DNA from: Dipodascopsis uninucleata var. uninucleata
Taxonomy: Eukaryota; Ascomycota; Lipomycetes; Lipomycetales; Lipomycetaceae
Direction: 5' to 3'
NCBI GenBank assembly: GCA_030568195.1
Contig: JAJLTO010000005.1
Location: 930,001 to 994,000 of the forward strand
Length of the DNA: 64,000 nucleotides
Shown: one piece after another, positions 44,792 to 55,993 of the stretch
Layout: every line of letters begins with the position of its first letter
Numbering within the stretch: the first letter of the stretch is position 1
The notes under the pieces: model-generated
What the model was told of the DNA's origin: nothing
The model's input: the letters and a program-made list of their open reading frames with translations, nothing else
Database searches by the model: none
Translations under genes and position numbers: made by a program

Positions 44792-47364
44792 ATGTCGGAA
44801 ACTATTATTTCGAATGAGCATGTATCTAAAGCTGGGTAAGTTGGTTCTTTTTCTTTTTTCTATTTAGACATGCGTGGGATAGGCCATATATAATATTGCG
44901 GGAGTTCGATCCTTTTCTCTTTCGTCCATAGCGGGTCGTTTATCTTTAGCATCGATACCTCTGATTTACATGATATCTAGAACGTTGTGCGTTAAGATGT
45001 GATTCTCTTCTTGGTGATGTGAGAGAAGAAATGGCGATAAACAGGAACAGAATTGAAGAATTGGTGATAGAATGGTGACGGATTGGTGTTGTATTATGGC
45101 GATGTATGACCCATCTGTGGTAATGCCTCTACGTAATAGTCAAGAAACTATTCTATGATCATGCATTTTAATTTTTTTACAACGCGACGGTTCTATGGAT
45201 ACATTGATTACTTAAATTTTTTTTTGAGGATGATTGTCGTTTGTAACAAATATTTGAGAGCATGTTAACTACAAGTTGCTCTCGGTATGAGTATGGAATA
45301 CAATGGTCCGGGCCGGAAATCCGTCGCTTGTTATCATTATTATGTCAGCAAGTCAACCTCTAGCGATAGCAACGCCAGCCATTCGCGAGCTCTGTTTCCA
45401 GCTAGTAATGACTTTTAGAATGTGAACTGTGATGTTAATATTTGCTTGCTTCACGTTCTTTGCTTCCGGGTTTTCTCAATTGCTATTGACTGATATTATT
45501 GTTGAGTAATAATTATAGATGCATTGATCGAGAGTACATAAAAATATGGGTTTTGTACTTATAATGGGTAATACGCAGGCGGACTCACTTTGTCCGACTA
45601 GGTCAATATACCGACCAAAAGGGAAATCCTTTTAAGTTGGATAATGGCTGCGTGTTATTTGTTTTGCTTGTGACACCTTTCCGTACACTATATGTTGATA
45701 TCAATTTTGCTTGGATAGAGAGAATGTGAATAGGATTTAGTTGATACACGTGAATTGGAGTGAAGTGCCTACTGTAGATGTCAGATTTTGGTACTGAAAG
45801 TTGGGAACTGTGATCTAAAGAAAGCGTAATAAACGTGTGCAAATTGAAGTATTAATATTTTTTTTTTGAATTTAGGCTTGCTTTGCCAGCAAATTCGGTC
45901 ATTGTTGTTCTTGGTGCATCTGGTGATCTAGCTAAGAAGAAGACATATCCAGCTCTTTTTGGACTATTTCGATATGGTCTCTTACCAGATGGTGTTAAGA
46001 TAGTTGGTTATGCACGAACTAAGATGGATGACGAGGACTACAAAAAGCGTATTTCGTCGTATATCAAGGTTCCAACTGACGATGTGAAAGCTAAGCTCGA
46101 CGAGTTCCTTAGCTTCTGCACTTATGTCTCTGGTCTCTACGATCACGATGATGGATTTTTGAATCTTACCAAGCATTTGGAAGGACTTGAGGGAGATAGT
46201 GAGTGCCACAGACTTTTTTACATGGCTCTGCCTCCTACGGTTTTCATTCCTGTCGCTCAACATTTGAAGAAGTGCTGCTATCCATCTAAAGGCAGTGCTA
46301 GAATTATCATTGAAAAGCCATTTGGTCATGATTTGGCAAGTTCTCGAGAGTTGCAGGCAGCTCTTCAGCCTATCTGGAAGGAAGAAGAAATTTTCCGAAT
46401 CGACCATTATCTTGGTAAGGAGATGGTTAAGAACATATTGATCCTGAGATTTGGAAACGAGTTCATGGGTGCTTCATGGAATAAGAATCATGTTTCCACT
46501 GTTCAGATCACTTTTAAGGAGCCCTTCGGTACCGAAGGTCGAGGTGGTTATTTTGATGAGTTTGGTATTATTCGGGATGTCATGCAGAACCATTTGCTAC
46601 AGGTTCTTACCCTCGTTGCTATGGAGCGACCGGTTTCTTTCTCTGCGGAGGATGTCCGTGATGAAAAAGTTCGAGTTCTCCGTGCTATGCCAATTATCGA
46701 CCCTAAGAACGTTGTTATTGGTCAATATGACAAATCTCCAGATGGAAGCAAGCCTGCTTATACTGATGACCCTACTGTTCCAGTAGGATCGAGATGCCCA
46801 ACTTTCGCTGCTATTGTTACTTACATCAAGAATGAGCGATGGGATGGAGTTCCATTCATTCTTAAAGCTGGTAAGGCTTTGGATCAAGCTAAGGTTGAGG
46901 TCCGTATCCAGTTTAAGGATGTCACCTCGGGTATTTTCAAGAACATTCCAAGAAACGAATTGGTCCTTCGAATCCAGCCTGATGAGTCCGTTTACATTAA
47001 AATGAACACCAAGCTTCCTGGTCTTACTACTAAGACTTCCGTCACCGAGCTTGATTTGACGTACAAGCGACGATTCTCTGATCTTCACATTCCCGAAGCT
47101 TACGAATCTCTGATTTTAGATGCTATTAATGGTGATCACTCTAACTTCGTCCGTGACGATGAGCTTGATGCTTCCTGGAAGATTTTCACTCCTCTACTCC
47201 ATTATCTTGACGAAAATACTGATATCGTTCCTGCCAAGTATCCCTATGGATCTCGAGGACCTGCTTTCTTGGACGATTTCCTTGCTTCATATGGTTATAG
47301 CCGTGAGTCGGTTGGATCGTATCAGTGGCCAGTTACCCGTGCCAACGGTTCATCGTCTTTATAA
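44792..47364 (+). CDS. ZWF1: Glucose-6-phosphate 1-dehydrogenase (2 exons, 1.04-kb first intron)
   Basis: Exons 44792-44835 (44 nt) and 45876-47364 give 510 residues, the normal length. The intron has a GTAAGT donor and a TTTAG acceptor behind a T-run; the join makes a Gly codon in phase. It oxidises glucose-6-phosphate with NADP+, the entry and main NADPH step of the oxidative pentose phosphate pathway, in the cytosol. Visible motifs: NADP-binding GASGDLA (28-34), IIEKPFGHDL, the substrate-binding RIDHYLGKE near 189-197, ILRFGNEFMGASWNKNHV and FILKAGKALD. Codon choice is strongly biased toward C-ending codons as in highly expressed genes. The 5' exon codes only 14 residues. A CACGTG at 45747-45752 inside the intron might be regulatory. 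Identification is certain. Confidence 0.98.
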
Positions 47365-48016
47365 ATAATCTTAGGGTCAGATATTGCTAGCTCTTCCTGC
47401 TAATGCAAACAAAAGAACTGTTTACGTAAGGTAATAAAATTAGTCAAATAATAATGATGATGAATTGATTACTATTTATTTCTCCTTTGGAATTCAGATG
47501 TCCATTTTTATGTCAATTACATGTATTTTTCAAATGTTTTGTTTAAGCGATCTTGGAATTTTGGTCGAATGAGCAGTCAATTGACTTGATTTTTAGGGTC
47601 ATGCTGTAGGACCATTTTTTTGTTTGTATTCCGTTATTACTGTTTTTATCCCCTTATTTCGTCTTTTTTTTTGCGTCGATTACTCAATCACTATATTTCT
47701 GTGCTCTAAATGAATTCTAAAATATATTTTATCTTTCATGGCGTGATATATACTAATTTGCTTTTCAAAAATGAAAGATGGAAGTTGTAGTTTCATACAA
47801 ATCTCTCTGTTCAAATGCCGTATCTGCCAAGATTTGGCTTGTTAACAGGTGTTACATGCTCATGCTCTTATGATTATAGCTTATTGCTAAGAGCGCAATT
47901 CGCGACGCTTTTTGAAATGTTTGGCTCTGCAATATGTTTGAGTACCAATTCGACTGTATATCTGAATGTGATTTATAAAGTATTCGACAATCGTCATGTT
48001 TTTCTATTTGAAAAGT
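47365..48016. other. Convergent spacer between ZWF1 and RUS-family gene
   Basis: 652 bp with two facing 3' ends; T-rich on the plus strand after ZWF1. No separate gene seen. Confidence 0.5.
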
Positions 48017-49611
48017 TTAATCGTCTAACAACCTTGATCGAGGGCACGTACCAGCAACAATCATGGTTCTGCCAGGACCTATATCCCACCCTCGCTGACG
48101 GAGAGCATTAGGTAGCCTTCCTGTTGCTCCATATAATTCATGAATCTGGCTTAAAGTCAAGGCAATCAAGTCCTGAGGGGATTTTGATCCCCTTGAAAAT
48201 TTATTGGATGCACGCGCTAACATTAGAGCATGTGTCCAGGCACGTAAATCTCGTGTCAAAATTGATTCTAAGCCTGCAGAGGCAATATATTCAAATCCTT
48301 TCTCGGCGTCAAACAAGTCATCCGACTTGCCAGCTTCTTTCTCACCATATATTTTGTCTGTGAGCGCAATTCGGACGTCAATAGTCTGTACTCCATGTGC
48401 TGTCGTCGTCTCTGTTCGACTAGTATACCAAAGAACATAACCAGCATGGCCTTCGTCAAACAACTCCAAGAGTTCTCTTATGGTCATCCCTGTTGGTAGG
48501 ATTTCTAAAACTGAAGTGAAAGAGCCAAATGTTGCCTTTCCTAGTATTGGCGCTTTAGCGCCCCATCGTAAAACTCCGTCGGGCTCTAGGATAGTTTCAG
48601 AACGAGAAACTGACGCTGGTGTTGGAATAGCTCCTGGAGGTACAGCATCAATAGATTCAGAACCAGAAACAAAAGTAGCATCAATCGCTGCAGAAAGAAC
48701 AATGTTTGCTCGGTGTCGGTTAAGAGTGTTCATGACTACCGCACGCACTGCACGGTAGTTAGTTGACAGGTGAATCGAGATGAGCAAAGAAATGGCAACC
48801 CAGGTCTGAAGTGGCGCTTCAACATAAGGTACAATGATTGCACCCGCAAGCATTCCAAGTAATGAAATAATTGTCTCTTGAGAGGCATCTTTAGCTGCAA
48901 CATCCGCAATTGATCCCTTCTCAGGGTTTGTGAAGTGTTGTGTTAATGCTGCCTTCGCACCATTTGCCATTACAGTACATACTGCATGTAGGATACCTGA
49001 GAAGCACAGTAAAATGACTACCATAAATCTGCTGACAATAAAATGGGGTGATAGGCAGTCGAATACCAAGGCGCTATTGAACACTAAATCCGCGGTGTAT
49101 CTAAATTTCTTACATTCCTGCTCTAGAGAGCTACCATATTTCCAAGCAAACAGAATTGTTGCCATGCGTCCAGTTATTTCTTGACAAACAGTTAAGAACA
49201 GGGCTGACGTGCTAGTGGCATCCTTGTCTCCTACTCCTACAGCTGTTAGAAGTGCTCGATTGCCAAATAGCATGGCGATCGAGCTTGCGAACGCCTGTAT
49301 AGAATCGTAAGTCTGGTACCTGTACCACTCAGCATTTTGTTAGCGATCGGCGTTTCATATTGTCAGGGCTTTCTATTGTCAAAAAGGTATCATTTATCAA
49401 AAGTTAATGCATATACATACCCCAGATAGTCTGACCTTACACTCTCTGGAAATCCTGTAGGTAAAAACACTCTGATCAATAACTGTATGGCCTGTGTGAT
49501 GAGCGTACCTGATGATTGCACACGGTCTGTTGCGCCGACCTCTATTATCCCGCCAGCAGCATCATGATATGTCTTTTGAACATTACTGTTGGCGTCTCTT
49601 TCCTCTATCAT
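48017..49611 (-). CDS. RUS-family (DUF647) membrane protein, 2 exons
   Basis: Exons 49611-49421 and 49319-48017, with a 101-bp intron (GTATGT donor, CGCTAAC branch, ACAG acceptor), give 497 residues. The family signature spans the junction: FLPTGFPESVRSDYLGYQTY and then DSIQAFASSIAMLFGNRAL. The second exon continues with CQEITGRMATILFAWKYGSS, FSGILHAVCTVMANGAKAAL, and LLGMLAGAIIVPYV, the ROOT UVB SENSITIVE (DUF647) pattern with several hydrophobic helices. Plant RUS proteins act in UV-B sensing, vitamin B6 and auxin-related roles; the fungal function is not established. The C-terminal 250 residues are soluble. Head to head with MED18, ATG to ATG 247 bp. Domain assignment is firm; biochemical role is not stated. 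Confidence 0.88.
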
Positions 49612-49858
49612 ATTACTCAGAATATCAGATATCTATAAGGACAGCGGATAGTCATAAAGCTTCCACTAAGGCTCTGGGCTGAGTTCCTGACCTGGGTTAA
49701 GGGAGGAGTTCACATACTTTTTTGTGGTCCCAAGGGACGCATCAGCAACACTTCATCAGAATTTAATCCATCGTAAACTTTGCAGATCCCGTATTAATGT
49801 ATTTTTGAGATACTCAATCCGTCACGCTGATTCAGCAAATCGATATATCCGCGAAAAC
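49612..49858. promoter_or_regulatory. Shared divergent promoter, RUS gene and MED18
   Basis: 247 bp between the two start codons. The MED18 frame is open back to 49724 without an ATG. No TATA element that I can call. A bidirectional promoter is inferred from layout. Confidence 0.4.
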
Positions 49859-50566
49859 ATGCAAGAGCTTGCGCTATATGCTGCAGTGCCAGATGCAAGA
49901 TTGAGTCAGGTGCACACATCGCTTACTGGATTAACAGGAATGCGTCCATTAGAGCTACTCGATCACCATATTGTCTTTACGCCAGCAGCCAGCAGTGGAT
50001 CTGGAGCTAATCAAGCCTTAGCTACGGCAGCAGTGACACCATTGGAAGCACCTAGAATAGATGTTGTTCGCTCAAAGATAGATCAAGATTCTCACTGGAC
50101 TCTGAATGTATACACAATCCCTGAAGCCGGCAAGCGAAGCGTCCAGGTCAGAGCTGTTAACCGATCGCAAGCACTGGCCGGATCTCCGTTTAAATTCATA
50201 AGAGCTCTTGGCTACGTATATGCATTCGATTACCTCGAGAAAGGTTATATATTCGTCTATAATGGCATTGTTGTGGTGACTTTAACCCAGATCGCTCCTC
50301 AGTCGGCACCTCAGATATACGAGGATGACGAACTTGTCGCAGATGCCGCGGCCCGCTCGAGAGACCTCAAGTTCTCAACCTATTTGCCAACATGGGTAAT
50401 TAAAGCCCATGTCGATGTCGCACGTGATGGAGTTGCAAATGATCAAGAACGTCTTCAGTTTGCAACTGACAGACTAGAAGCTCTACGCTATGACCTTAGA
50501 GGACTAATATCATTAGATATTCCCGACAGAATGGTCCTGGATCCACGGGTACAAATACACCGGTAG
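49859..50566 (+). CDS. MED18: Mediator complex subunit 18 (Med18/Srb5)
   Basis: 235 residues from the first ATG at 49859; the open frame upstream has no methionine and starts there are unlikely. The N-terminal block MQELALYAAVPDARLSQVHT followed by LTGLTGMRPLELLDHHIVF is the Med18 signature, and later FKFIRALGYVYAFDYLEKGY with a Phe/Val-rich strand and the C-terminal KAHVDVARD segment fit its eight-stranded barrel fold. Med18 sits in the Mediator head module with Med20 and helps RNA polymerase II initiation and termination. Length is in the normal range. No intron. Divergent from the RUS gene. Confidence 0.9.
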   Translation: MQELALYAAVPDARLSQVHTSLTGLTGMRPLELLDHHIVFTPAASSGSGANQALATAAVTPLEAPRIDVVRSKIDQDSHWTLNVYTIPEAGKRSVQVRAVNRSQALAGSPFKFIRALGYVYAFDYLEKGYIFVYNGIVVVTLTQIAPQSAPQIYEDDELVADAAARSRDLKFSTYLPTWVIKAHVDVARDGVANDQERLQFATDRLEALRYDLRGLISLDIPDRMVLDPRVQIHR

Positions 50567-50915
50567 TAAAAAATTTACTGTACAGTAGTTTGAAAAGAGC
50601 CTTTAAATGGAATGCAATTACTGAGCTTAGATCCGAATAGTAGGTGACATGGACGATGTTTTCTATGATGTATAATATTTATGGTCATATCTGGTTAAAA
50701 GCATTTAAAGATTTAATAATAAAAAAAATGATATATATTTTACATATCCAAACACCGTTCAAATTATTTCCCCAAAACATCTAATTGACAACTTTTTATA
50801 TAAGGGTTATATCATCTATAATCGTTATTGCAAAATAACGATTTGCTTGAGTTAAGGTATATATGTAATCAGTTTTTTTTTGAGCATAATGCATACGTCG
50901 AACAGTTACAATGCC
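50567..50915. other. Convergent spacer between MED18 and the Ser/Pro-rich protein gene
   Basis: 349 bp, AT-rich, with A- and T-runs from two facing 3' ends. Nothing else seen. Confidence 0.5.
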
Positions 50916-52607
50916 TTATAAGTCTGATTCTAGTTTCTTGTCTAATTGTAGTTGAGCAGCTGCAATAGCCTGCTCCCACCTTCTTCTGGTAGCCGTCCTA
51001 TTATGACTGAGTGCGGTCATATCCGCATGCGATGTCCAGCCAGATTCGTTGAGACGAGCCTCCGTTGCTGCAAATGCTTGATCTTCGTTAAACATTCCAA
51101 GTCGTAAGTCATCTAGACATTCACGCAAAGTATGTTCATCGGCATTCTCAGGAATGATAGTGCTGGGAGTAATAACAGGCTTCATATTAGATGTATTAGA
51201 GACAGCATTATTTGCAGAAATGGAAGTCGCTGTTAAGTTACTTTCAATTGTCTGCATAGTAGGATGGCCCGATATGACTATATCACCACTCATACCAGTT
51301 ATATTCGTATTAGTCCTCTCAGATTCCAATTGCGGCACTTCCTGGCTTATAGGAGGTGACAACAATGGCGTGACAATTTCCGATAGATCCGGTGCACTCA
51401 GTTGAAGCTGATGATGAGTAATGGGCCCTGTAGTGGGCGAAGACATCACGCTCGCAATTGCACTAGATGATACATATGCTGTCGATGACATAGCACCGGG
51501 CAACGATGGTGTACCTGGGCTCGCAGCAGAAGATGGTCCATTCGATAGAGCTGTAGGACTAACAGGAGTTACTGGCGTTGTAGCAGGCAAAAGTAGCGAA
51601 TGTCTAGAGGATGCTCGACTTAATGGACGTTGCATATCTGATGACGGACGAACCGAAGAGCCATCAACCAAACCTTTTTCTAAATTGGTATTGGAAGCAA
51701 TTCCAATATCAAAATAGCTATCAATTTCAGACTGCTTCTGCGATTGAGAATGTACTGCAGGGCTGCCACTGCTAGCTACCGGTGGTCCAAGAGGTGACAT
51801 GGGCGAGACCCGCGTAGATGCGCTACGAGGTAAGCTGACATGTGAAGGCGCAATTGGAGCTGACATCCGTCGCTTAAGACCCTGACGAATCTTCGAAGGA
51901 ACCATTTTCTTAAAAATTGCTTTTCCGAAAATCATTCCACTCGATTGAGAGGACTGATCGTTATTGCCACCAGTAATAGATAGTGAAGTATTTGAACATG
52001 CAGATGGATTATACGCCGAGCTTGCCGTTCCATCACTATGTTCATCAAATGCATAAGGGTCTATTAGAATGTTGCTATTTTCTCTTGTAGATGGCTGTCT
52101 CATTAGCAGACTTGCTGCAGCAGTAACTGAAGCCTCGTCCTCGTCTTCGGTCTCGTCTATAATGTTGTTGATAATCTCTTCGTCGGCGGAACTCGTAGTT
52201 AGTGATGATGTCGTGTGTGAATGTGCCGTATTGTCAATACTAGCATTCGTAAGAGATGCCATATACTCGTCTGGAGGTGTGATAAGTTCACGAGGTCGAG
52301 GAGGCGTTTTCGAACTCATTGAAGTGACGTATGAGAGTGATCTACTTGCTGGTCGAGATGGAAACGAAGATCGCAATGAGGATTCCAGCGAATAGTGGTT
52401 TGAGCCACCAGCGGATGAAGATGGTGAAGGTGATGGCGAAGGAGGTGCATTGTGTCTATGTGAAGGAGGAGTGGTAGGCTGTGCCAAACTGGAGACTGAA
52501 GAACCTCCGCTAGATAACTGTGACATAAGTGATGCAGTCGACATAGCAGGCAGTCCTAGACTCTTAGGGCGATTTTTCCGTAAACCACTCTTTTCTGCCA
52601 TCATCAT
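50916..52607 (-). CDS. Hypothetical Ser/Thr/Pro-rich protein with a conserved-looking C-terminal helical segment
   Basis: 563 residues, single exon. I do not recognise it. Residues 1-480 are low complexity, rich in Ser, Thr, Pro and Asn, and probably disordered, with short basic patches such as KIRQGLKRRMSAP near 240. The last about 75 residues are different: charged and aromatic, with LRECLDDLRLGMFNEDQAF, an ATEARLNESGW segment and RRRWEQAIAAAQLQ, suggesting a short helical domain. The composition suggests a phosphorylated adaptor or scaffold, which is inference. The start is three consecutive ATG codons; the first is taken. It is divergent from IGO1 across 2 kb. Confidence 0.7.
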   Translation of the reverse strand: MMMAEKSGLRKNRPKSLGLPAMSTASLMSQLSSGGSSVSSLAQPTTPPSHRHNAPPSPSPSPSSSAGGSNHYSLESSLRSSFPSRPASRSLSYVTSMSSKTPPRPRELITPPDEYMASLTNASIDNTAHSHTTSSLTTSSADEEIINNIIDETEDEDEASVTAAASLLMRQPSTRENSNILIDPYAFDEHSDGTASSAYNPSACSNTSLSITGGNNDQSSQSSGMIFGKAIFKKMVPSKIRQGLKRRMSAPIAPSHVSLPRSASTRVSPMSPLGPPVASSGSPAVHSQSQKQSEIDSYFDIGIASNTNLEKGLVDGSSVRPSSDMQRPLSRASSRHSLLLPATTPVTPVSPTALSNGPSSAASPGTPSLPGAMSSTAYVSSSAIASVMSSPTTGPITHHQLQLSAPDLSEIVTPLLSPPISQEVPQLESERTNTNITGMSGDIVISGHPTMQTIESNLTATSISANNAVSNTSNMKPVITPSTIIPENADEHTLRECLDDLRLGMFNEDQAFAATEARLNESGWTSHADMTALSHNRTATRRRWEQAIAAAQLQLDKKLESDL

Positions 52608-54001
52608 AAAACAGTAAAAACAATATCGACCGGAGCCTTTGTGCTCCGAATATCGCTATTCCCGTCCTGCCTCGTTCGTGGATGGTGCTAATCTTGATCT
52701 CGTTGATATAAATATAGTTGGTTAAACTGTAGCTATATTTATAGTATGTTCTTATTGGTGAACAGGTCTTGCTACTGTCACCGCCACGACTAACAAAGAC
52801 CAATAAAAGGGCAATGATTTCTTGATTTCAAGTTCCGAGCAGCTTGTGTCAAAACAATTCAATTATGTTTACCGATTATTTCTATTCATTTATATCTGAA
52901 CTGGTTTCGAGAATTGCTCCGTTCTGAAGTTACCAAAATGATTTTCGGTTCCAGATACCTTAACCTTCGTTTCTTACGTCCCAGAATCAGCACTATGGTC
53001 AGCGAGGAATGCCTCTAAGAATCAAAGCGAACTGGGAGATGATCCAAATAGGAAAAAAGGACGCCAAAGACAGCTGGTAAAATAATCTAAGACTTGTCGA
53101 GAGCGAACCTGTAATAAAAAAGAGAGAAACTATTTGAGGTAACTTGTCTCCTCTACACTATAATCGATAGAAGTTAGGGTCTGGTCTCAAGTGCCGTCGC
53201 TATTATGCTGTCGAAACTGCTCTCCCGTCCTTCGCACAAGAACTCCAGAATACCGAAAATTCTCTGATATACGGAAGTGTGCATATATTATATATATCTA
53301 TCTATCTATAATGTATACAAGAAGAGGATGCAAAATAGATTTTTCTTTTCTAAAAAATTGATATGAAAAACAACCCAGAACCGTTTGAGAGCCGAAGCGA
53401 GCAAGATTCATCGATTGGCTTTAAATTTGGCTAGCGTAAATATATCGGCTGTCAAACTTCGCGGCTAAACCTTATGTGTACTAGCTAATAAGTTAACTAC
53501 AGTATTTTGTACTACCTCAGCTAGCTTGAGCCAAATCTTATATAGCTGGTGCGACGCTTCCTTTGCTTTATTATCATGGACTGCGACTAGAATCGATGTC
53601 TCCAGAGATCTCTACGAGCGATGCGTTCTTTATAAGTAATGGCGGGCTTTTTTCCTAGAAATATGGCTATATAGGATGTGTTCTATCGATTACTAGTTCC
53701 AGATGTGTATGGACCCCGCTATCAAATAGTCCATCTGACTATGTCAGGAGATGTAGTACGGCAACAGCGATCAGAGAGGCGCTCCCTATGCTGCTATTAC
53801 AAGAAGGCCGTAGATGTTTGCCGCCCACGACTAAATTCGTAGTGAGGATAGATGTGGATAGCAGGAAACGCTTCCAAGATCACGTACACGCCGACGCAGT
53901 ATAAGCAAATCTGAATGTTCAGAAGTGAAGCATATGTGGGGCGATATAAGTGTACGTTAAGAGCAACTGCAGGCAAAACTCTCAAAGGGTAGTCAATAAG
54001 T

Positions 54002-54022
54002 ATTACACGTGACACGTGTAAT
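54002..54022. promoter_or_regulatory. Perfect inverted repeat with two CACGTG E-boxes
   Basis: Arms ATTACACGTG (54002-54011) and CACGTGTAAT (54013-54022) are exact reverse complements around a single A. Each arm contains CACGTG. It lies about 560 bp upstream of the IGO1 ATG. Site for a bHLH factor such as Cbf1 or Pho4 is inferred from consensus. Confidence 0.5.
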
Positions 54023-54293
54023 TATCTGCAGCATCTGCATACGTACGCGCTGACAAAGAGGTCAGAGAATCTGTAAGAAGATTCTTGCTGCGAAAGCTGC
54101 CGTTTCAGCGCGGACTACCTCATGGCGAGACTTTGCATACCGGAAAAACGATACGCCTTAACGCCTCCAGCTCGATGTGGCCAGCTGTAGACACCCTAGC
54201 TCTCATCCACACTAGCGCACAATTGCGCTACCCTCGCCACTAGCCCTTTTAGTCCTCACTAGTGCACAAACATACTATATCGCGATATCGCGC

Positions 54294-54374
54294 TTACCCT
54301 CTAGCCCTGAATACATAAGCAGGGTAACGCCACTTGGGTCCGGGTAACCTACTTGAGAAGTAAAATCCGGGTAA
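54294..54374. promoter_or_regulatory. Cluster of four Reb1-like motifs upstream of IGO1
   Basis: CGGGTAA at 54341-54347 and 54368-54374 match the Reb1 consensus exactly; AGGGTAA at 54321-54327 and TTACCCT at 54294-54300 are one-base variants. They occupy 81 bp about 210-290 bp upstream of the IGO1 start. Binding is inferred from the known consensus of a general regulatory factor. Confidence 0.4.
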
Positions 54375-54582
54375 AGCTCGGATTCTGCTACTGCGTGCGA
54401 GGAGCATGCCAAAATATACGCTTTGCGTGCTGTATAGTGCAGGTTTGACACCGTGATGAAATTGAATCTGAATAAAGAAAATCTGTACGGACTAAGAGCA
54501 GAGGCAGAACGGAAGTCGCAAATTTGGCTTCATTTATTCAAATATTTTAGCTGATTTGCTTCGGAATACGCAGTAACTAATC

Positions 54583-55328
54583 ATGTCGTCGCTTGATCCA
54601 GCACGAGCGAATAAGATAGATATGTCGGTAGGTCTTTGGAATTGCTTCGTTTTTGACACTGTCTGTCGTCGATCTCTGGATATGCTGGCAGGGGCTGGCG
54701 GCCACAGGGACGAGCTGCGGCTATCTAGAGGTGGCGATCAAGGTCTTGCCTATAGATTCAGTGTCTAATATTACAGGATCACTGGGATACGTTGGATGCT
54801 GATTTGTGTGTATACAGTTTGTGTTCAAGTTTATGTGCTGACGAGACATCTCATTCATGCTCTTTAGTCGCTATCTCCAGAAGAGCAGCGTGTATTTCGG
54901 ATGTACGGACGACTTCCGTCACGAAATGACATTCTGTCAAACAAACTGAAGGTATGTCTTGATTTTTTTGCGTAACATGGCGTCGTTGGTTGTCGCTGGT
55001 TCGTGCGTGGCAAGCTGGTCCGGACAAATGCGAAGGTGCAAGAACTATAATACACTCAGATCAAGATAGCTAATAGCTGCCCACATAGGACCGAAAGTAT
55101 TTTGATTCTGGTGATTACGCTCTATCGAAGGCCGGTAAGGCCTCCTCTGCCGGTGTTACCCATATTGGATCGCAGCATCCAGTTCCAGAGAATATTCCTC
55201 ACTCACATAACTCGATCTCTTCTGGCCATTCACCTACTGGCTCTGTCTCTGCTTCGCCTGTGAAGGAGAGTAATCTGCTACACGAATCTGTGGTGGGGCC
55301 AGAAAGTTCTGGTCCCTCCAAGAACTAG
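54583..55328 (+). CDS. IGO1: Endosulfine-family PP2A inhibitor Igo1 (3 exons)
   Basis: Exons 54583-54627, 54868-54951 and 55089-55328 give 122 residues. Introns of 240 and 137 bp have GTAGGT and GTATGT donors and TTTAG and CATAG acceptors; all exons are in phase 0. The invariant ENSA/ARPP19/Igo block is complete: LSPEEQRVFRMYGRLPSRND, then RKYFDSGDYALSKAG, with the Ser of FDSGDY at about residue 50. In yeast this Ser is phosphorylated by Rim15/Greatwall kinase, turning the protein into an inhibitor of PP2A-B55 during quiescence entry and mitosis. A Ser/Pro-rich tail follows. Exon 1 codes only 15 residues. Single-frame scanning would miss this gene. Identification is firm because the exons join to the conserved block without a gap. 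Confidence 0.95.
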
Positions 55329-55993
55329 AACACGTTAATATGAGACTTGAATTTCTTTATCTTTAATATATGATCATAACTCTTAAGTATATTTATTTCG
55401 TTTATTTATGAATAAGTCTTTTTGATCTCGTCATATCTGTGCATATAATTTGATGGATTTGTGATCCAGCTGATAGCAATAGCTAATACTTTGCATGCTA
55501 TGGTTTGAATAAGCTTGCTGTTATATACACAGATGTGCAGTTTATAGTGTGTGTTGGAATTAAGTTATTGGCGAATCATCTTAATGCCCTTTGACTAGCT
55601 AAAGAAAGTATTGACGTAGTATTTGATATACATCGGCGTCATACGCTCTTACAGTTGAATTTTTGTTGTTCGCTTGCTTAATTTGTTTGTCTACCCCAGT
55701 ACTGTTCGGTTGTATTTTTTCCGCTTTGATCTACTTATAACGGACATGATAAAATCGTTAAATCTACTTTGTTAAAAGTGTTCAGTTCCTATGTACCATT
55801 AAATTTTAACCTCATTATGTCTTTGATTATCTATATACAATTCACAACAATGCTTCTAACAGCTTCCATGTCTGAATTTTGTTTGGGTCGAAAGCGCTCT
55901 ACACCTGTCCGAATCAGACCTTCAAATACAGAATGATGCACGACAGGTATAGATCATGAAAATAATGCCATGTCTAATTCTGGTGTGTGCCTT
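55329..55993. other. Convergent spacer between IGO1 and PTC5
   Basis: 665 bp between two 3' ends, T-rich on the plus strand after IGO1. No gene or repeat seen. Confidence 0.5.

Larger units (their letters stand above)
52608..54582. promoter_or_regulatory. 2-kb divergent spacer between the Ser/Pro-rich gene and IGO1
   Basis: AT-rich for the first kilobase, then more G+C-rich from about 53990 to 54480. No gene or RNA recognised. Near IGO1 it holds a palindromic double E-box and a cluster of Reb1-like motifs (separate entries), plus a palindromic ATATCGCGATAT at 54277-54288. Confidence 0.5.

Noticed and set aside
44890-44930. B-box-like GTTCGATCC in the ZWF1 intron
   Set aside because: The T-stem would need mostly G-T pairs and there is no A-box upstream.
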